From NCBI GenBank assembly GCA_023079485.1, contig CM041092.1, positions 4,526,627 through 4,590,626 of the forward strand: a stretch of 64,000 nt of DNA, read 5' to 3'. A model generated the notes under the pieces. That model saw only the letters and a program-made list of their open reading frames with translations. It was not told the origin of the DNA and searched no databases. Position 1 is the stretch's first letter. Each line of letters begins with the position of its first letter. Shown here piece by piece: positions 60,656 through 64,000 of the stretch. The DNA comes from Archilochus colubris (taxonomy: Eukaryota; Chordata; Aves; Apodiformes; Trochilidae). A program made the translations under genes and the position numbers.

Positions 60656-60791
60656 TGCCAATACAAATCAGGCAAGGGATGCTTTGCACTCCCTTCTTCA
60701 TGTAGAAGAAATGGTATGCAATTTTCATTTGTTTCTTGGTGAAGATCTTGAGGCTGTTTTCCTGTATTACCTCTAACTGTTTGTTTTGTGT
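60656..60791 (-). CDS. Internal coding exon of unidentified gene
   Basis: On the minus strand a strong acceptor (ctctttctgtctcctcgacag) and donor (GGCA|gtaagt) bracket 136 bp: 45 codons plus 1 nt, entered in phase 0. Codons have the C/G-rich third positions of real coding DNA in an AT-rich setting (AGC CTC AAG ATC TTC ACC AAG; TAC CAT TTC TTC TAC ATG AAG AAG). The peptide includes LKIFTKKQMKIAYHFFYMKK and a CLIC pair near its end. A 151-bp intron separates it from the upstream exon and 1398 bp from the terminal exon. The function is unknown. Confidence 0.6.
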
Positions 60792-60942
60792 CTGTCGAGG
60801 AGACAGAAAGAGGAATAAAAATTGACTAAGAAAACCTAAAGAATTTGTCAACATTTAATCTGCAGATCATGTCTGCTGGGAGAGCTCTTACCCAGTCCTT
60901 GATATCCTACATTAAATTACACTTCTGATGGTTCTCTCTAAC

Positions 60943-61118
60943 CTTGAGTTCAAGGTCCACTTCCACTCCTCCTTGTTTTAAGCAAATTTTGCAGGGTGAA
61001 CTCTGCAGACAGAAGTTAACAACTTTATTTTCCACTTTGATTTTTAGAAGAGATTCAGCTGCTACAATACCTTCAATTAGGACAGCGTGGCAAAGGGTGT
61101 CTAGGTCATTTTTCCTTT
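60943..61118 (-). CDS. Internal coding exon of unidentified gene
   Basis: On the minus strand the acceptor gcttgtgttcttttcag precedes 176 bp (2 nt plus 58 codons) ending at CTCAAG|gttaga in phase 0, which matches the next exon. The peptide contains NDLDTLCHAVLIEGIVAAE, then KVVNFCLQSSPCKICLKQGG: four cysteines, three as C-x5-C-x2-C. Alternating hydrophobic residues suggest beta structure. With the downstream CLIC pair and the last VCT, the visible part has seven cysteines, typical of an extracellular domain. The preceding exon must end with 1 nt over and was not found between 61119 and 64000, so it probably lies outside the window. No family is recognised and no gene symbol is offered. Confidence 0.6.
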
Positions 61119-61833
61119 CTGAAAAGAACACAAGCTTTCATCACTGCCTTGTCAATGCAATTAGCCAACAGTCTTCACCTGATGCATGTCTCCAAAGCAC
61201 TGCCTTTCAGTTTATTACCAGGGACCACACATTTATGACAAACCTTTCAAAATGAGTGAAAAGGTTAACAAAATCCACTCTGAGTTTGTGTTCAGACGTC
61301 CTGCACATTCCCAAACACCCCCTTCCCCAGCTGATTTTCTGAGGTAATGTTTTTCATTCTTCCTCTGGTGCTGCTGTGGTTGCTATCAGAGATCTGATAC
61401 CATATGAGAAGCCTCTAAATAAGAGTGTGTTGTGAGTGCTGACTTAGTACCTAACAAAATGAGAGCTTTACTGAACCACACAAAAGATCCATGTTTCCTT
61501 ACACTTAACGAACTGTTGAAAGACCTTTAATTTAGATAGCAGGAACTCAGAAAGTTCTGTGATCTAAGTAGGGAAGAGATAAAGGGCTATAAGGCAGAAA
61601 GGGAAGGGAAAAGATAAAGAGCATCGCTGCAAGATCCATTTTTGATACTATCAATCCCTTTTAGCCATCCCTTCTAGCTAAAAGGTTGTTTACGCCACCC
61701 TGGGTTTTTATTTCAAGTGTCAAAGTGACAGGAATGATATGGAAAACACAGATTAGAAAGTAATTGCCCAAATACAATGTCCTCTGAGGCAGAGAGGAGA
61801 TTTGCTTTATGAAGCCTTGGACAGAGGGAAGCA
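61119..61833. other. Probable intron of the unidentified gene
   Basis: Non-coding. No upstream exon with a compatible phase was found. Confidence 0.4.
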
Positions 61834-61955
61834 AGACAAGAGGGCAGGGTCTCAAGTTGTGCCAGGGGAGGTTTAGGTTGGACATTAGAAAGAATTTCTT
61901 TACGGAGAGGGTGATCAGACATTGGAATGGGCTGCCCAGGGAAGTAGAGGATTCT
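61834..61955 (+). mobile_element. CR1 fragment lacking both ends, plus strand
   Basis: About 120 bp encode the late ORF2 stretch [19 protein letters not shown] then [18 protein letters not shown]. It is the same subfamily as the copies at 8.1 and 33.3 kb. Unlike ordinary CR1 insertions, which are anchored at the 3' end, the ORF2 stop, the 3' UTR and the tail are missing. A later deletion or a rearrangement must have removed them. Confidence 0.88.
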
Positions 61956-64000
61956 AAGGCAGATCTGGAAGTTGTCTCAGTCTGGACTGTGCCCTCATCT
62001 CTGAATGTTTCCATCTGCAACAGAGTGGCTGCTTTGTAAGTGATACTGGTCCAGCTAAATACAAAGGTGAGCAGGGCAGTTTAAACCATTCTTCAGTAGC
62101 CATTTAAACTAAACTGGATAGAATTAGGAACAGCCCTTTCCAGTCATATATCACCTACAGCTGAGGAGAGCTTTAAAAAGCTGTCCTTGACACCTCTTAG
62201 CTTTTAGTTATTCTTATCTCCTTGTTTCTTTATGGCTCTGTCATTCAATCCACCATCCAAGCTACATCTTACTCAGAAAAAGCTCAGACCAATTCCCTGG
62301 TTTTCAAGAAAAAATATGATCATTAAAGAACAGAGTGCCTGAGAGCAGGACTGAAAGACTTGTCAGCAAGGGAGGAGCAGGACCTCAAAAGAGTGATGGT
62401 ACAGCTGGACATAACCACAGCTGCTCTTCTTCCTCCTGTCCCTGTACAGCTGAGGCCTGAACCTGATTCAGGATCAAAAAATGCCATCTCTTTGGTCAGA
62501 GTATCTCCTGGAGAGGGGTAGGAGATGCAAATCATCTGGTGTTATAGTGCAAATTATTAACAGCTCTCCTGGTCAGAATTAGGTTGTCGCTTTTCCTCCT
62601 AACTTTTGGCTGTTCACTCATTTTCATATGACTTAAAACACCACAAAATCATCTTGTCTTTAAGAAACATCTACAACACCGTGGGTCTATCTGAAACAGA
62701 CAATATCATTTTGCATTTTTCTGCCCCAAACCAAGATTCAGAGTTCTGTCAAAAGTCTTTCTATAAACCCTGATTAACTTGGTTTTCATGAACCATAAAT
62801 TCTTTCAAAAGATTTCACTGCCTATCAGACACAATCCCTTGTTATCATTGTGGTAGAGCACAGAAGAGCCTGATCTGCTGGTCCTTGTAATTGTGCACTC
62901 CCATGAGCCAGGGTCCTGTCTGTGGGTCAGACTGGGCACAATCTTTTGGGCTGGCACCACCTCATGCACTTACAATCCTCACAACTACAGTGACTTACTC
63001 AGATTTATCCTGCAGTAGTAATATTTAATAAAAAAGACATAATTTTGGCCCCATGCGGTATCTCTCATCTTGGGTTTGCTTGGGTTGGACACAGGTACCC
63101 CAGGGGAGCAGAGCTGGTGGGATGCCCATGTTGATGCTGTTCTTGCCCAAAGCAGCAGAGATTAGAGGAAGGCTTGATGCTCCCAGTGCACCCTCACACT
63201 GAAATATTCAGGTGGGCTCAGTGAAGGCAATACTCTGATATCTACTTTAATCAAGGGTTCCTCTTCCAGATTTCAAAGCCCAAATGAGGGTATATGTAAA
63301 ACCAGCACAAGAGACCCAACCCGGTGTGTGCTTATAATTAAAAACCAGCAGCAGTAGAATTAAAATGATAACAGACTCAGAAAGGTAACCAATCATCAAA
63401 GGTGATTTGAGAATGCACCAAGGTGAGTGGGATTTTTGCCATTAAGTTACCCAGGGATGGGTTTCCCCTCCAAATTTAACACCTTCCTAGGTGTTCTCCT
63501 TAATTTTTGCACTTATTAGGAGCTACCCAGGTGAAAGTAAAGTAGATCATTTTCATTGTGTCATACTTTAAAAAAACTGCAATGGAAAGTTGTCCCCTAG
63601 AAAAATAATACTTTAATTTTAGAGCATAGTATTTATTTGATAGCACACTGCCCTATTTCAGCCTTTCCTTTTGCGTGGAATAATAAGTATGCAGCATGGG
63701 GATCCAGAATGGTATTATAAAAAACCTTTCAGAAAGTTCAATTGCACATAATGCTTCATATTGCCTATTGCACAGAGTGCTTTATAATGCCTGTGCATAT
63801 GTGCATACACAGTATAAGTTTCATTTCAGAGAGGGAAAAAAAAAAAAAAAAAAAGTAGTAGAAATTTGCAGTATTTGTTACACTTATCAGACTGGAACAC
63901 CTTTAAAAGGTTTCCTTTGAAAGATGTTTCTGTGTGACCAAAAGCAGTTAATAGTAGTTTCTTGTTGAAGACCCCAAGCTATCTTTCTATAAAAGAGTGA
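61956..64000. other. Non-coding sequence, probably intron or 5' side of the unidentified gene
   Basis: No exon could be supported. A minus-strand frame at 62323-62535 follows a good acceptor (ctacccctctccag) but runs into a stop before any donor. A19 lies at 63836-63854. If the gene on the minus strand continues, its upstream exons are beyond 64000. Confidence 0.45.

Noticed and set aside
62323..62535. Possible further upstream exon of the unidentified minus-strand gene
   Set aside because: A good acceptor is present, but the only open frame stops before a donor is reached, so it cannot join the exon at 60943-61118.

Overview
The window looks like ordinary bird nuclear DNA, probably from a passerine. 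It is AT-rich, has no operon-like gene density, and carries at least nine fragments of the avian LINE CR1. Three of these have the diagnostic tail of 8-bp repeats (agaatcat on the + strand for minus-strand copies). A solo LTR at 4660-5436 resembles LTRs I associate with songbird ERVs; that family call is from memory. I saw no CpG-island promoter, tRNA, rRNA or CRISPR array.

Layout: 1-4659 is unique non-coding sequence. 4660-5436 is a + strand solo LTR. 6237-9770 holds two large minus-strand CR1 copies. The second encodes the reverse-transcriptase palm to the C-terminus in one long open frame, joined in frame to a cysteine-paired segment that looks like CR1 ORF1. Smaller CR1 pieces lie at 10.7, 12.4, 18.6, 23.1, 33.3, 51.3 and 61.8 kb. 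At 42328-43415 there is a complete but tiny LTR element: two 222/223-bp LTRs, a 6-bp target duplication, a polypurine tract and a possible primer site, around only 631 bp of repetitive, non-coding interior. At 51.3 kb a CR1-like 3' tip runs straight into a long pentanucleotide tract.

The only protein-coding gene I can support is at the right end on the minus strand. Three exons (60943-61118, 60656-60791, 59088-59257) have good splice sites, matching reading phases, codon-like third positions, a stop codon and a downstream AATAAA. They give the last ~160 residues of a cysteine-containing, probably secreted or extracellular protein that I could not identify. Its upstream exons are presumably beyond position 64000.

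The remaining ~50 kb is intergenic or deep intronic sequence with microsatellites, short tandem duplications and several isolated exon-like segments. Pseudo-exons are common in vertebrate introns, so those are reported only as low-confidence candidates. Nothing in the window forms a multi-gene system. The most unusual items are the mini LTR element, the unidentified gene end, the fused CR1 frame and the CR1-seeded satellite.
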